Source: Manduca sexta (lineage: Eukaryota > Arthropoda > Insecta > Lepidoptera > Sphingidae). Taken from it: a stretch of 64,000 nucleotides of DNA. The stretch lies in assembly GCF_014839805.1 (NCBI RefSeq), contig NC_051131.1, positions 3,832,913-3,896,912 on the forward strand, in the 5' to 3' direction. The position numbers and the translations under genes were made by a program. Under the pieces are notes generated by a model. It saw nothing but the letters and a program-made list of their open reading frames with translations, ran no database searches and was not told where the DNA came from. Below are positions 45,287 through 56,449 of this stretch, one piece after another. How positions within the stretch are numbered: the stretch's first letter is position 1; every line of letters begins with the position of its first letter.

Positions 45287-45626
45287 TAGAATATAAGACA
45301 ATTTATTTTGTTATAATAATATTGAGCTATATATACACTAAGAATGTGTATTGTACGAACAAGGCGTTACGTGCATAGATTAATCTTCAGTGTAACATCC
45401 TCGTGTAACCTCGGCCGACTTCCCGTTCATTAGTTAGTCAGAGTAATATTTCCTTATAGTAAAGTTGTCGGCGGATAATTGAGTTCTATAGATAATATGG
45501 AACATATGAATGATAATATTATCAGAGTAATATTGTCTTTTTAGTGTAAGGGAAATGATAAATTTCTTAAACTTGCTTTGGTTCCATTTTAGGGACGGTA
45601 ATCAAAATACACACGAAATTATTTAT
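45287..45626. other. AT-rich non-coding stretch, no gene seen
   Basis: No ORF or repeat match. Confidence 0.5.
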
Positions 45627-45848
45627 TGTTAGCAAGTGAAGGGATTTTTATTAAAATAAAAAGAAATATCACTGAGTACAGATATACTTTTACAAATATT
45701 ACACAAATCGAACAACCGCTCGACTGGACGACTGGTAATGAACAACTGTTCGCTGCTGACTGACGACTGCCTGGGTTTGTCAAACGCGCTGTGTTTTTAT
45801 AGCAAAAGGTATCACAAATACTCTCACAAAAATATTTCTATACGAACA
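45627..45848 (-). mobile_element. solo LTR of a Ty3/Gypsy-like element
   Basis: The 222 bp have TGTT...AACA ends, and TTAT stands directly outside both (45623-45626 and 45849-45852), a 4-bp target duplication. On the minus strand the order is TGTTCGTATAG, a TATA box GCTATAAAAACAC, CAGTCGTCAGTCAGC (initiator-like, about 33 bp from the TATA), and then TTTTAATAAAAATCCC near the end as a poly-A signal. This is LTR layout. No internal retroviral-type genes lie beside it, so it is the product of LTR-LTR recombination. The Gypsy label rests on the 4-bp duplication only. Confidence 0.75.
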
Positions 45849-46029
45849 TTATAGATATGTTCATCGGCAGTTATTTCTTGATGTTTGTATATTTGATTAA
45901 TCTCTTAGATCTAATTATATTCTGCCAGTTTTAATAAATTAATGTTTTTCGTCTTTGCAGAATTAAAATTCAGACGAGGGCAAAAGGACATAAAATTTGA
46001 AGGTAAGGATGAATTTTTAATAAATGAGA

Positions 46030-46089
46030 AACAGGCTTGTTATCACAGCAATGCTCCGTCCTTAGATAAATAACGTCTATGAATAAGGG
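46030..46089 (+). repeat. MITE-E, right end only
   Basis: It matches the right arm of the 7.7-kb element: GGCTTGTTATCACAGCAATG, CTCCGTCCTTAGATAAATAA, CGTCTATGAATAAGGG. The left arm is absent. Confidence 0.78.
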
Positions 46090-46737
46090 AATAAGTCTAT
46101 TGAAGTATTTGTTTATTGCTTATTTTCTGCAGATCTGTTTTCCAATTCGAAAAGGCCTTAACCAATCTTTTCAATTCGTATCTTTCTTAAGCCACTCTGT
46201 TCTACATTACATCAACCACGTGTCAAAGGTCGCGATTTACCTTTTTTTAAAATTTAGCATTAGAAAATTTTAACAACATAAATTCATATTTAATTTTTTC
46301 CTTTTCATTACACCAGCTTCAGAATTCGCTTAAATAATGGACCAGATGTTTTTCCTTGCAATTATAGCCATTAATAGCGAAACCTTTGGACCTGAACCTC
46401 TCCAATTAAACATAAAACTTGATACAAGAATACAATCGGATTATTGACATTTTTGATAATCGTATCGAGGCGGTGGGTTTTCAATTTAAATTGATAATTA
46501 ATTTGTTACTTAAACTCGGTTTATTTACAAGTGTCGCGGTCGTCAGAAATTGGTGGTGACCTAAATATTTATTAATGTAATTCACAGTAGAAACAGCAAG
46601 ATATTTCAGGGCACATAGTGGATTTAATAGCACCACGAACTAAGGTATAGTCTATGGGGAAAGTTGGATCCCTGTGCATTTATAATCTTATAGCTGGAAT
46701 CTTAATGGCTTTGGTGTATAAGGCCTATCGGTGTTCT
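46090..46737. other. AT-rich non-coding stretch, no gene seen
   Basis: No ORF worth calling. The end of this stretch is the target site of the next element. Confidence 0.5.
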
Positions 46738-46752
46738 ATGTTTGGTTTTCCT

Positions 46753-46987
46753 TTTTGTTTTGGTTTCAAGGAGAAACTACCTTATTACTACCGTTCCAGC
46801 CTTCATGGGGGGCGATTTAGCGGTTATGTTGGGGTCACCGTGCCTTACGAGCCGATGTTGAGCCCCCCGGCGAGATGGAAAACGTCGGCCGACCGCCGGG
46901 CCGAGTCCCTAACACTATATACACCCTACGCACAGCATAACAACTAAAACTCCGCGGTGACCATCTTCGGCGCATTAGGGACGGCCG
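46753..46987 (-). mobile_element. 235-bp retroposon 3' end with exact 15-bp TSD
   Basis: ATGTTTGGTTTTCCT stands on both sides (46738-46752 and 46988-47002). The insert begins TTTTTGTTTTGGTTTC on the plus strand, so in its own direction it ends A-rich. Its GC-rich body (GCCCGGCGGTCGGCCGAC and CGGCTCGTAAGGCACGGTGA on the minus strand) recalls 3' regions of lepidopteran non-LTR retrotransposons. Probably a 5'-truncated LINE. The ORFs crossing it on both strands are artefacts. Confidence 0.85.
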
Positions 46988-47002
46988 ATGTTTGGTTTTC
47001 CT

Positions 47003-47631
47003 AGTTGTAATATTCCTGTGATGGAAATTAATTAAAGTGGTAGTCAATATTCAAACGCTAAGTAAACAATTCAAAAGAAAACTTACACTTACACTGTTTA
47101 AAACGACAAAATCAGTAACATGTAAATCAGATTCTGTTTAATAATAAGTAGACGTGTAATCGTATGTTGTAATATCAAATTCACATAACTCCAGTGAGTT
47201 AAAACTAAACACGAACGTTAACATCGTTGACAATGGCTTGTGATTACTAAGAGACAAAACACGACGTCATTTGGATATTAATTACACTGAATATTCATCG
47301 GATACAAACATTAAGCGAAATTGGGACGGCGGTGTGGCTTTGTGGGGCGGTGAAATCACGTCAATAATGGTACACTTTTGTTTACAAACGCACTTTACAT
47401 TTTATTTACATAACAAATAAGTATTGGAAGTAAATAAGTATACATATATATTTGCTTTTGTTAACATCATTTGGGATTTTAATGAGGTCCCTTTTAATTG
47501 TATCAGGCTACTGATAAATCCTATTTTACGGTCATTATTTGGTGAATGGATACGAATTTGTATATGTTTTTAGAAGAATTATTTGTCGCTCAATTAACTT
47601 TATAAAGTATAACATTTCAATATTAATTATG
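47003..47631. other. AT-rich non-coding stretch, no gene seen
   Basis: No ORF or repeat match. Confidence 0.5.
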
Positions 47632-47860
47632 TGACTACACACCATCATGTCTTTATCCCCTACTGGTTAGGCAGAGGTGGAACTAGAACATTCATTTTTC
47701 GCCAGTGTTCCAATTCATGCTGGCCTGCTTATTACCACATCAGACACAAATTCCAGGCTTCGAGTTAATAATTAATAGAAAAACCCAATATCGCTTTACC
47801 CGACGCAGACTTTGATCCCGAGACTCCAGAGCGCTATATAAGTATGCCACCGAGGCAGTC
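47632..47860 (-). mobile_element. SINE-B, near full length but diverged
   Basis: TTTATCCCCTACTGGTTAGG, CACAAATTCCAGGCTTCGAG, AAAAACCCAATATCGCTTTA, TTGATCCCGAGACTCCAGAG (altered B box) and TATGCCACCGAGGCAGTC are in SINE-B order on the minus strand. Confidence 0.82.
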
Positions 47861-47967
47861 ATTTAGTTATTAATTGTATTTACTATTTGTATTTTAGGCG
47901 ATAACTATCGTGTTGACAAAATATTAATATCTTAGGCATCCGTAGAAAAGTGAGTAATCTATTATTT

Positions 47968-48232
47968 ACTAGCTGTTGTTCTCAGCTTTGCTAGTGTGAA
48001 TAGTCCTAAATCACTGTATGACAGCGCCATGTATTAAAGAAATCAGATTATAAAATTTCGTAATTTTTTATGGAAGAACATTACCGGGACAAAAATTAGT
48101 CTATGTATTAATCCAAGGCATGGTCTAATTATGTGCCAAATTTCATCCAAATCCGTACAGTTGTATCCGTGTTTACTTCTAACAAACATCCAAACATGTT
48201 CACAAACTTTCAAATTTATAATATTAGTAACA
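47968..48232 (+). repeat. Rep-G interspersed repeat
   Basis: It starts ACTAGCTGTTGTTCTCAGCT and has ATTACCGGGACAAAAATTAG, CATGGTCTAATTATGTGCCA, AATTTCATCCAAATCCGTAC and ATTTATAATATTAGTAACAT, all in the same order as the 11.7-kb copy. The minus-strand ORF over it is a shadow. Confidence 0.8.
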
Positions 48233-48635
48233 TAAGAAGTAACATAGATAATTGAAGTCTTCAAAATAGATTTGTACCATTTTAACGTCAATAAATTTTA
48301 ATCTTTAAAAATCCAGTTGAATTATACAAAGCGATGATTCAGTTTTTAGGAATCCCCAACGTATTTCCAGACTGGATGTCCGTATTTCACTACAAGTCGC
48401 GTTATCGTGTCAAGTGGTACAAGTATGAGAGCGTTTTTACCGCTTCCCTGGCGGCCGTTAAAAATTCACAACAAAGGCCCATTCTGTACGTTCACTTTGG
48501 CATGTTTAATTGTTACGTGTAGTCAGATGATTCAGTTTTAATTACGATGTTAAATGTTAGGTGTAACCACAAAGGTTTTATGTTGTGACGTATTGATGAA
48601 TATGTTTTGTGGTTTTAAGGGAATCATTTGTCTAT
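48233..48635. other. non-coding stretch, no gene seen
   Basis: A balanced-composition segment at 48350-48500 holds the 62-codon frame 48334-48522. No domain is recognised. Confidence 0.4.
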
Positions 48636-48680
48636 GTATATACATGTGGTTTTATGTAACGCAATGTCAAAATAACCGTG
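48636..48680 (+). repeat. MITE-D right TIR remnant
   Basis: ACATGTGGTTTTATGTAACG and CAATGTCAAAATAACCGTG match the right end of MITE-D, followed by TA. The rest of the element is not recognisable. Confidence 0.65.
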
Positions 48681-48684
48681 TATA

Positions 48685-48916
48685 CATCACGCTTTCCCTT
48701 TTCAGGGGTAAGCTGAGGTGTAACACGGCCATATTTCACCAGTTATGTTAGATTTTAACGGGTAGCCCATTGTCAATTACTGGGCTAATTTCGAAACTTC
48801 GGTTTGGTATTGGGCAGAAAAACCTAAGACCACTTTGCTCGATCCGGGATTCGAAACTGAGACCTTAGCGAGATAGGTTTACTGCTTACGCAATACAACT
48901 ACACTATCGAGTCAGT
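48685..48916 (-). mobile_element. SINE-B variant directly after a MITE-D end
   Basis: It has CATCACGCTTTCCCTTTTCA, GGGGTAAGCTGAGGTGTAAC, GATCCGGGATTCGAAACTGA (B box on the minus strand) and GCAATACAACTACACTATCG (A box). The same variant, at the same distance from a MITE-D end, occurs at 55.3 kb. Confidence 0.78.
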
Positions 48917-50359
48917 AATTTTTCTTAATGTTGAAAATGTATATCAAACTTATTCTTACATGTGTATGAAATGAAAATAATAAAAAAGATATCGAGGTTG
49001 AATGTTACTGCTAACTCCAATATAAACAACGGGATCATGTCATAACAACACAAAACAAAGCTGCAAATGGACGTCAAAACACAAATTAAACAAAAAATGC
49101 GCCATTCAACACCTGCATTCGTTTTTAAGAACACCATTGTTCTCTTTATTCAATTATACCGTACGCTGTGCTGTAACGAGCAAACACGCTAACACGGGCC
49201 CATTGTTTGGAACCAGCTTTGACTTCATGTACGCAAATGCTTAACGTGTTTTCTTTGTACTTTAATAACAGCTTACCTAGGTTTGATTCATAATTACTAG
49301 ACCGTGAATTAATTCGCAACGATTTGTTGCTCGTAAGAATTTTTTATATCACATAATTTATATTTCTTTCATTGAGAAAAACTGTTTTGATTTTCTTGAG
49401 CCGTTTATTTGTTTTTTGATAAATATAGAAGCAACAGCAAAAACTCTTGTATTGCTTGGCTCACAATTTATCTTTTGACAAATAATGTTGTCCAGTCAAT
49501 GATTAGATAGGCAATCATTATGAATGAGTAATTCATTCAACTTCAACATAAGCCCCATTCTCGAGTGACAAGATTGTAAAGCTGCTGGATTAGCCCGGCG
49601 CCAGGCCATCTATAGAACGAACGTAGATTCAGCCCTAGATGAAATATGAGCTCGTGTCTGGCATCGGTTTCGTATTATTATTGGCAATCCTTGACAATAG
49701 TGCCGGATAAAACCGCAGGGTTGTCACCTGTTGCTTGTGACAGTGCAGTGTTCGTTATCGGATCAAGCGCTGGTATTTGAGTCTCGAATGAATATTGATG
49801 ACTTGGCACGCTTTCAAGATGTCTTAACGAGCGCAATGTTGATGTTACTCTGGGAAAATTGTAAATACTCGACAGTCTCTTGTGTAATGCGATGCTCAAA
49901 GCGATAGTGCTTCAGAATATGTATGGTCATTTCGTTTCATTATTTGCGAATGCTTTTATTGTATCTGTGTAATGTGGTGTGGCAAATGGTATGATTTTTG
50001 AAGATTGTTTGAAAACTCAAGAGCGTCGATGTAATAGTTTCTGATGACATTTCTTCGTATGAGTAATATTTATTGAATTGCCATTTGCCGTGACCGACAA
50101 TCTAAATTGTTCGCGGGTAAAAATATCTGACCTTAATTTATATTTGACATTTTACGAGTGTATACAGACTTATCGGTATTTTAAGGGAAAGCAATTACTT
50201 TTTATACTTTAAATAACAATTTTGTATTACACAACTGAATCCTTCGTCATTTATAAAACATGCTCAATTAAAATTATATGCTACGACAATTTTCTTTACA
50301 CTGTATCAGTCGAGAAAACCTTATTTCGATTTAAAGTTACTTTTATATTGTTCAAATAT
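48917..50359. other. non-coding stretch, no gene seen
   Basis: A GC-richer non-repeat patch at about 49560-49900 (TTAGCCCGGCGCCAGGCCAT) could be regulatory or an unrecognised exon. The 73-codon minus frame over it has no domain I know. Confidence 0.45.
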
Positions 50360-50591
50360 AATGATTTGTTATGTTTACGCAAATGTTAGACATTGAAATA
50401 AAACAGTTTTACGGATTCTATCGCGGTTTTTATATTTGAATTTTCTCCCGATGTTTCGAAGACTTTGCAGCCTTCATGGTCACGGGGGGGACTGAGGTAT
50501 TGGTCATCCGCAACTCAACTTTAACCGCGATAAAATCCGAAAAGTAGTTTAAGTTTAATGTCAAACATTGGCGTAAACGAAAGAAATCATT
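50360..50591. mobile_element. MITE-M, complete inverted-repeat element
   Basis: The left arm AATGATTTGTTATGTTTACG ... CGGATTCTATCGCGGTTTTT pairs with the right arm AATGATTTCTTTCGTTTACG ... CGGATTTTATCGCGGTTA over about 70 bp. Between them is TTTCGAAGACTTTGCAGCCT with GGTCACGGGGGGGACTGAGG. TA may be the target site. There is no coding capacity. Fragments lie at 22.7, 34.6 and 53.1 kb. Confidence 0.82.
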
Positions 50592-50616
50592 AAACAAAGC
50601 ATATACTATAAGTATT

Positions 50617-50778
50617 AATATCAGCCCGAGTTTGGAATTTGTGCCCGATATCGCGATAGGCTCGTCGCTATCACATCACGGGACGGAATACTCACGGCAG
50701 AAACTGGGAGCATGTTTCACATCAGTTTCAAATTTATCTTTTCCTTCGGGGGTAAAATGCGTGAGTCTCTGTGTGTAA
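50617..50778 (+). repeat. SINE-B, 5' truncated
   Basis: ATATCAGCCCGAGTTTGGAA, TTTGTGCCCGATATCGCGAT, CATCACGGGACGGAATACTC and CTTCGGGGGTAAAATGCGTG, then GTGTGT. It follows MITE-M by about 25 bp. Confidence 0.82.
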
Positions 50779-52344
50779 ATTATATACAATGCAGTTAACA
50801 ATTATCATGACAAAGAAACAGACTAGAGCGATACAGCCGAATATAATACGTAACAGTGTGACAATAAAGCGCAATATAGATGTCGATGATGAAATTGCTA
50901 ACTAGCCGCCAGTAACAAGGTAAATGATTATGTTTGCACATGCGACGTGCAGGTTCTGTTTTGATGCGACAACGCTCTCACAATTCCACAGCATCAATAA
51001 TTGGACTGTACTGGGAAATCGCTGTTTGTTTTTAATTAGTATTCCATTGTTTTAAAGAAGACTTATTTCTCCTGTTTATATCGTCCCTGATTTTTTAGTG
51101 TAATAAATTTTAGTTTATCTTGGTCAAATTACGTATTCAGGGAGACATAATTTAATACATAAATAAAAAAATATTTTAATATTTTTCTGTTAATTATTAG
51201 AGATAATTTATAGGTCTGAATGAAAGATGGTATATTTTGTCTATATTTTTTAATGCGACTGTTATTTATAGTGTTATAAAAATACCATCTGAAGAGTCAA
51301 CGATTCATGGACATTGAGTAAAGACAACTTTCTCGCCAATATTTTTTCTCGGCCGAAATTAAGTTACGTACAGCTCATGTCCAACTTTTTCGCTAATAGA
51401 ATAAACCATGTTGCGGACAGTCTTCAAGCTACTACCTACTGAAAGTTTTATCGAAATTAGTGTTCGCTTTCGGACGTCTTGGCTGTATAGAAATATGTTA
51501 TGAAGTTTTATTTTTGGTTAAGGCAGCTGTTTTTAAGAAACTTCTGACGTTTTTGTATAAAAAAAAAAAACTTTAAACTTTTTACAATTAGGAATATTTT
51601 ATTGTACCAATATGTTTAATATATTAAAATATAATTATGATGACAATCATGAAAGGAAGTTAGACCAAAGAAACATTAAAAAGCGTAAATGTGAAAATTA
51701 ATTATTTTACGTAAATTTAGGAATAACCTATTTTATGAATATTCCATTTCCATAATATGTACATAAGTACTGAATTATTTCATACTTTACTATTTAAGCA
51801 AATTTGATATCTTAATATCAGAAAATTATTTAGTAAACCACATTTATCATTCACTATAGATTGTCGGAATTTACCATGCTTACCTTAAATTCCAATAATT
51901 TCACAAGTCCCTTCGCAAAACAAAATAACTTTTTGGAATCCGTTATGCATTATTTTAATGAAACTGTCTCCATCAGGTACGTCAAACTGAAAATACGATC
52001 CGAATTGTGATTAACTTTGCAAGATCGAAATGACAAAAGGAATTATTGTTTGCTTCAACGGAGACAAAGTTGGTACAGATATATCTGGAATTTTATTAAA
52101 TAAAACATGTATGCGGAAACATATTCCGCGAAATGTTAGAATCGTTTGAATACTCGCTCTTTGAAACTGCCGAACTGAATATGTATATTTTTGTATTCTT
52201 GTAATTTATGAATTTGCTGTCTAAATACAGAGTTATTTACGAATACAACAAAATTTATTTCATATCGGTAAGAATTTACTTACCTTCGTATATTTTGCAA
52301 ATAGGAAAAGTTGTACTTCTTTTTCTATGTTATTACTTTTTGTA
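50779..52344. other. AT-rich non-coding stretch, no gene seen
   Basis: No ORF worth calling and no repeat match. Confidence 0.5.
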
Positions 52345-52580
52345 TATGGGCGCGGTGAAGGAATCCCTCTGCACCTAAGGGTAAGTGGAGTAGGGTCCAT
52401 TAGACTGACGATAGATGATTACCCCTCGACAGTCGACATAATTATGCCGGCCTGTTAGAATCGGGTATATACAGGGTGAACCTAGAACGCGACATACTTA
52501 CGTGGGCCACTATGGCGGTTTATAACACCCTGCGTACAGTGGTCGCTATCCGGGCGGATATAAAATATATCTCACCACTG
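52345..52580 (-). repeat. Rep-H, long copy
   Basis: On the minus strand: ATATCCGCCCGGATAGCGAC, CGCCATAGTGGCCCACGTAA, GTATGTCGCGTTCTAGGTTC, GGCCGGCATAATTATGTCGA and CTACTCCACTTACCCTTAGG. It keeps more of the 5' part than the other copies. Confidence 0.85.
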
Positions 52581-52700
52581 GGTTCAAAGTTGATAGTTTT
52601 GATAACTTTTAGGTTTATTAAAAAAATCACTTTAAACTAGTTCGTATTCTTGTATTTTCATCTCTGGTTGACTACCATTGTGTTGTATTCAAGTCAACCT

Positions 52701-52879
52701 GGGCCCTTATTCTGTATGATAGTGTAGCCGCGTAACGCGGCCGCCTCATGTTATCTTCGAGAAATGTGCGTGGAATGGTAATCTGTAAGACAAATTTCTA
52801 TAGTCCTAAACATGATGCATTGTGTTACGCGCTTGTTACGCACTGTTAAAATAACGTGCGGGATAGAGAATAAGGCCCC
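52701..52879. mobile_element. MITE with GGGCCCTTATTC ends
   Basis: GGGCCCTTATTCTGTATG at the left and, inverted, GGGGCCTTATTCTCTATCCC at the right. Inside, TTACGCGC and TTACGCAC recur in the right half. At 52727-52741, GCCGCGT and ACGCGGC pair around a single base. Target duplication is not clear, so the class is open (Harbinger-like is possible). Confidence 0.65.
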
Positions 52880-53079
52880 TGTTGCGCTTAGTCTGTCTAC
52901 GATTTCTAGTGACATTTGTCCAACAAAAGATTCAACCTTTGTTCCATTAAATGTCAAGACAGATTGTTAAAAAAGCTATGCTAAAATTGCAAGTATTTTA
53001 GTGCGGATTTATGCTAGTACGACGAAATAATAGTTTAAGTTCATAATTTAACAAAATGTATCTCAGAATATTTGTTGAA

Positions 53080-53150
53080 ATTAAACTATTTTACGATTTC
53101 GAAGTTTGCAGCCTTCGTGGTCATAGGACGGACTGAGGTGTTGGTCATCC
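53080..53150 (+). repeat. MITE-M fragment, internally deleted
   Basis: AAATTAAACTATTTTACGAT is joined directly to TTCGAAGTTTGCAGCCTTCG and GGTCATAGGACGGACTGAGG, so the segment with TATCGCGG is missing. Confidence 0.65.
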
Positions 53151-53833
53151 AAAAAGTCAAAGTTACACTATCTACCTAAATTTTATAAAAATACCAAATA
53201 ATTAGGAAGAAAATTGTAATACAAAAAACCACAATAAAATTCGTATAATAGTCTTATTTCACTATCTAACAATCGCATAAACAAGAAATCAAAATATTTG
53301 TCCATAAAAAGGATACTAAATATGAAGAGGATGCATATATATCTATATCCTTTTTTATTATGTTTTGTGAAGTGTCCATTACCATAAAATTTTATTGAAC
53401 GCTTATCATATTTTATAACCTAGACTGACCGTTTTATGTCCTCTTAAGCAACCCATTATATTTTCACAGGCCATAAAGGTGCTAACTGCGCCATCACGTG
53501 TGACTTTACATATGCAACGTTATGTATCACGGCAGTAAATATTCAGATATGCTGAGACGGAAGCTGGATAATGGAATTTCAAATTACCTACACGATGTGA
53601 TTTACACAGTTGTTAGATACGTGAGTAAGATTGATGAATTGAAGGAATTTTGAGTGCACCGCGCAGACGCTGTCAATTTATTGCATCAGAAAAATGACAA
53701 AAATGGTGATTTGGAGCAATATTTTGTTGTATGTGGGAAATATAACGAGATATATTTCTGTGCTCGTGATGTTAAATGTTGGTCAAATAGGAAAATATTA
53801 CGAAACAGTTCCTGTAAGCTTAAGACAATGACA
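53151..53833. other. AT-rich non-coding stretch, no gene seen
   Basis: Short frames on both strands at 53.65-53.90 kb have no recognisable content. Confidence 0.5.
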
Positions 53834-53877
53834 TACATTATGTTTAACATAAAACATATTATGCTAAACATAATGTA
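53834..53877. other. 44-nt near-perfect hairpin
   Basis: TACATTATGTTTA pairs perfectly with TAAACATAATGTA. After one A-C mismatch, CATAA/TTATG adds five more pairs, leaving a 6-nt loop. It is too short for a usual microRNA precursor. It may be a small palindromic insertion. Confidence 0.6.
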
Positions 53878-54029
53878 GTGACCATTTAGCCTTCCATTCA
53901 TTTAATCAGCAAAAAACAGAAATATATAAAACTATATAAATATATAGCTTTTGAACGCAATTATTGTAAATTTCAATAATAAATTGTATCGTATTACCAC
54001 AATATACTAAAGCCGTCATAAAAAAGAAA

Positions 54030-54552
54030 AACCGGACAAGTGCGAGTTAGACCTCGCGCACCGAGCGTTCCGTACAAACTCGGTAAGGTATCTAAGTATA
54101 TAAGTTCAAACTCGACAAACTTAACTTTGTCTTTTGATCCCGAGACACGGTTATCGCATCAACCGCAAATATTAAGTTTCTTTTAGTAAATTGGCTTTAT
54201 GGTTATTAAACTACATATTTACAGTTTTTAGATTTTTTCGTTTACATGTGCTGTAAGATATTGCTTCTTACCAAATTTCATGATTCTAGGAAAATGTGAA
54301 GTAACATATGAATTTTTATGTCCTATTAATCGCAGAATATGCGACATAGATGATCCTATCATTTGATAGCGTTGACTTACAAGTTTGATTTATTTACAAC
54401 TGAAAGAGACCGTATGCCGTAGGTAAGTATATTTGATATATATTTTAAATTGTTACCTCCATGCATTCCGAAAAAAAGTTTGATAAAGTGTCTTTACAGA
54501 CAGACAGGCGGACAAACAGGCGGACAGCAGAGTTATGGAACCCTAATAAAAA
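54030..54552 (+). repeat. Rep-L, longer copy
   Basis: It starts ACCGGACAAGTGCGAGTTAG, has CGCGCACCGAGCGTTCCGTA, and ends with CAGACAGACAGGCGGACAAA, then AGTTATGGAACCCTAATAAA. This is the fuller copy (about 520 bp) of the family seen at 10.5 kb. It is very widespread in arthropods; class not assigned. Confidence 0.8.
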
Positions 54553-54933
54553 ACGTAAAAATATTTATTTCGCTGTATTATATTAAATGACATAGTAACA
54601 GTTACCTTTAAGAGGATTTAATAACAGAAAAAACAAATTGTATAAGCTATCAATGGAAGACCGACATTAAAATTTTTAATACTCTCTTGGGAATATTAAG
54701 CCTAAAAGGGTCTTCGAACAACAACCTGAATAAAGAACGAAAGTAAATTTTACACGAAGACTAAAGGTTTGAGACTTAAAGTTTTTGTAGCCGTTTGTAA
54801 ATTTTCGGTATTGAATAAATAAAATGATTGGAATTGACGTAGGTCGCTTCTTTATTTGTTTGTTTTAATGGTTTTCTTTAGTATTGGAATGTTTTGTGGC
54901 AGTTTTCTGTTTCTGTGTTCTTACAAACATATA
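54553..54933. other. AT-rich non-coding stretch, no gene seen
   Basis: No ORF or repeat match. Confidence 0.5.
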
Positions 54934-55317
54934 CAGGGTCATTTTGATATTGCGTTAAATGAAACCACTTTACTCGTCTTTGCTGTTCCTAAAATTGTGC
55001 CAAAATTCATTCATGAATAACGAACATTTTCCCAAAAAATCCTTGTTTTAATTTTCTGATTTTTTTAGTTTAGTACGAACATGGCGTGTTCGTGGTATTT
55101 CTGATTGAAAGTGTGCTGTTGCCGCTGCGACGAATTTAGAATAGTAGCAGTGGCATTAGGGCGTGTAAAATTAAAATGTCTTTATTGATATTTGTTTGGT
55201 TCCAAACTCACACATTATTATTTTACATTTACGGTTAGAGTAACCTATGTTAAAGTGTTATTTTCAAGAAGATAAGTATGTGGTTTCGGTCAGTGACGCA
55301 ATGTCAAAATAACCCTG
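54934..55317 (+). mobile_element. MITE-D, complete
   Basis: It starts CAGGGTCATTTTGATATTGC and ends GCAATGTCAAAATAACCCTG, with TA outside both ends (54932-54933, 55318-55319). The inside aligns with the 42.5-kb copy throughout (GGCATTAGGGCGTGTAAAAT, TTTTCAAGAAGATAAG). Confidence 0.9.
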
Positions 55318-55321
55318 TATA

Positions 55322-55462
55322 AATAGCATCACGCTTTTTCCCTTTTTAGGGGCAGGCAGAGGTGTAACAACCACATTTCGCTAGCTATCTTAGGTCCCAT
55401 ATAATAGAACGCAGGCCTATTGTCATTTACTAGGCACATTTCCAAATTCAGGCTCGGTCAGT
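55322..55462 (-). repeat. SINE-B variant after MITE-D, head lost
   Basis: AGCATCACGCTTTTTCCCTT, AGGGGCAGGCAGAGGTGTAA and GGCACATTTCCAAATTCAGG match the 48.7-kb variant. The tRNA-like head is missing. Confidence 0.75.
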
Positions 55463-55559
55463 TCAAATAATATTCTTTAAAATTTTAATAAATTACAATT
55501 AGTTATAGTGGTATAATAAAAAAACAATTATTTTATTAAGGTTTAGATATTGTTTAACT

Positions 55560-55700
55560 AGTATTAGACTATAAAACATTGTAATATGTTTGTATGTTTT
55601 TACAAGTTAAAGCAGAAGTTACCTGAATGTGTTTCGATGAAATTCGGCACAGATTTACTGGCCTGGATTAATACAAGCGGACCCGCGAGCAAAAGTTAAT
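55560..55700 (+). mobile_element. decayed Helitron 3' end
   Basis: GTTTCGATGAAATTCGGCAC is followed by AAGCGGACCCGCGAGCAAAA then GTTAAT. It is the family end with a shortened hairpin loop and a changed CTAG. Confidence 0.6.
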
Positions 55701-56449
55701 TATAAATCTGATCGACTCGTATTAGCTTGATAGAGTATTATCGCCTTTATGTCGAAGCGCTATTTAGTTCTTTATTAATAGAGCTATAATTTGTTACTAT
55801 TATGTATCTTATGTATGTTGTTCATAAAACAAAGGCAGACACATGATTGAAATATATAAATTAATAATATATATGTATTGAATGAGTTCTGCATGATATT
55901 GTTAAATTAGTACCATTAATTGATTTCCACAGTTGCGCTGTTAATCAAATGTTCAATATTAATTTAATATGTGGCTGTGACTGACTTCGATTGTTCGATT
56001 TTATAAATATGAGCCAAGATTATAATGGCTTTATATCAATTTGTAAGAGTAATTGTTTATACTGCAGTTGGCAGTTTGATTCGTATTCATTAAACATTTT
56101 ATATTAAGAACAATTGTTTTGAACCATCTGTAGGCATATCTGTCAGAAAATTGGTCATCAAATTATAAATTCTCTAGATATTTTCACTACTGCTCAATTT
56201 ATAATTTATATAGATTGATAGTCTGTCAAATAATAATAAAATTGAACTATTAAAACCCTTAATAAAACGCGTAAGTGCTTTAGACACAAGATCAGGTGTA
56301 ATAAAATATGGTTGGCAAAATTAAAACAAATTTTAGCTGCTCAGAGTCATGATTTACAGAGTTTAAATTATCGAAAATTACGGTAAATGTCGGCTGCAAA
56401 ATAACCCACAATCAAACACAAAATATTTAAATAGGTGCGTTAATGCGAA
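55701..56449. other. AT-rich non-coding stretch, no gene seen
   Basis: No ORF or repeat match. Confidence 0.5.

Noticed and set aside
46654..46947. 97-codon ORF
   Set aside because: It crosses the border of a retroposon with a 15-bp duplication, so it cannot be an old gene.
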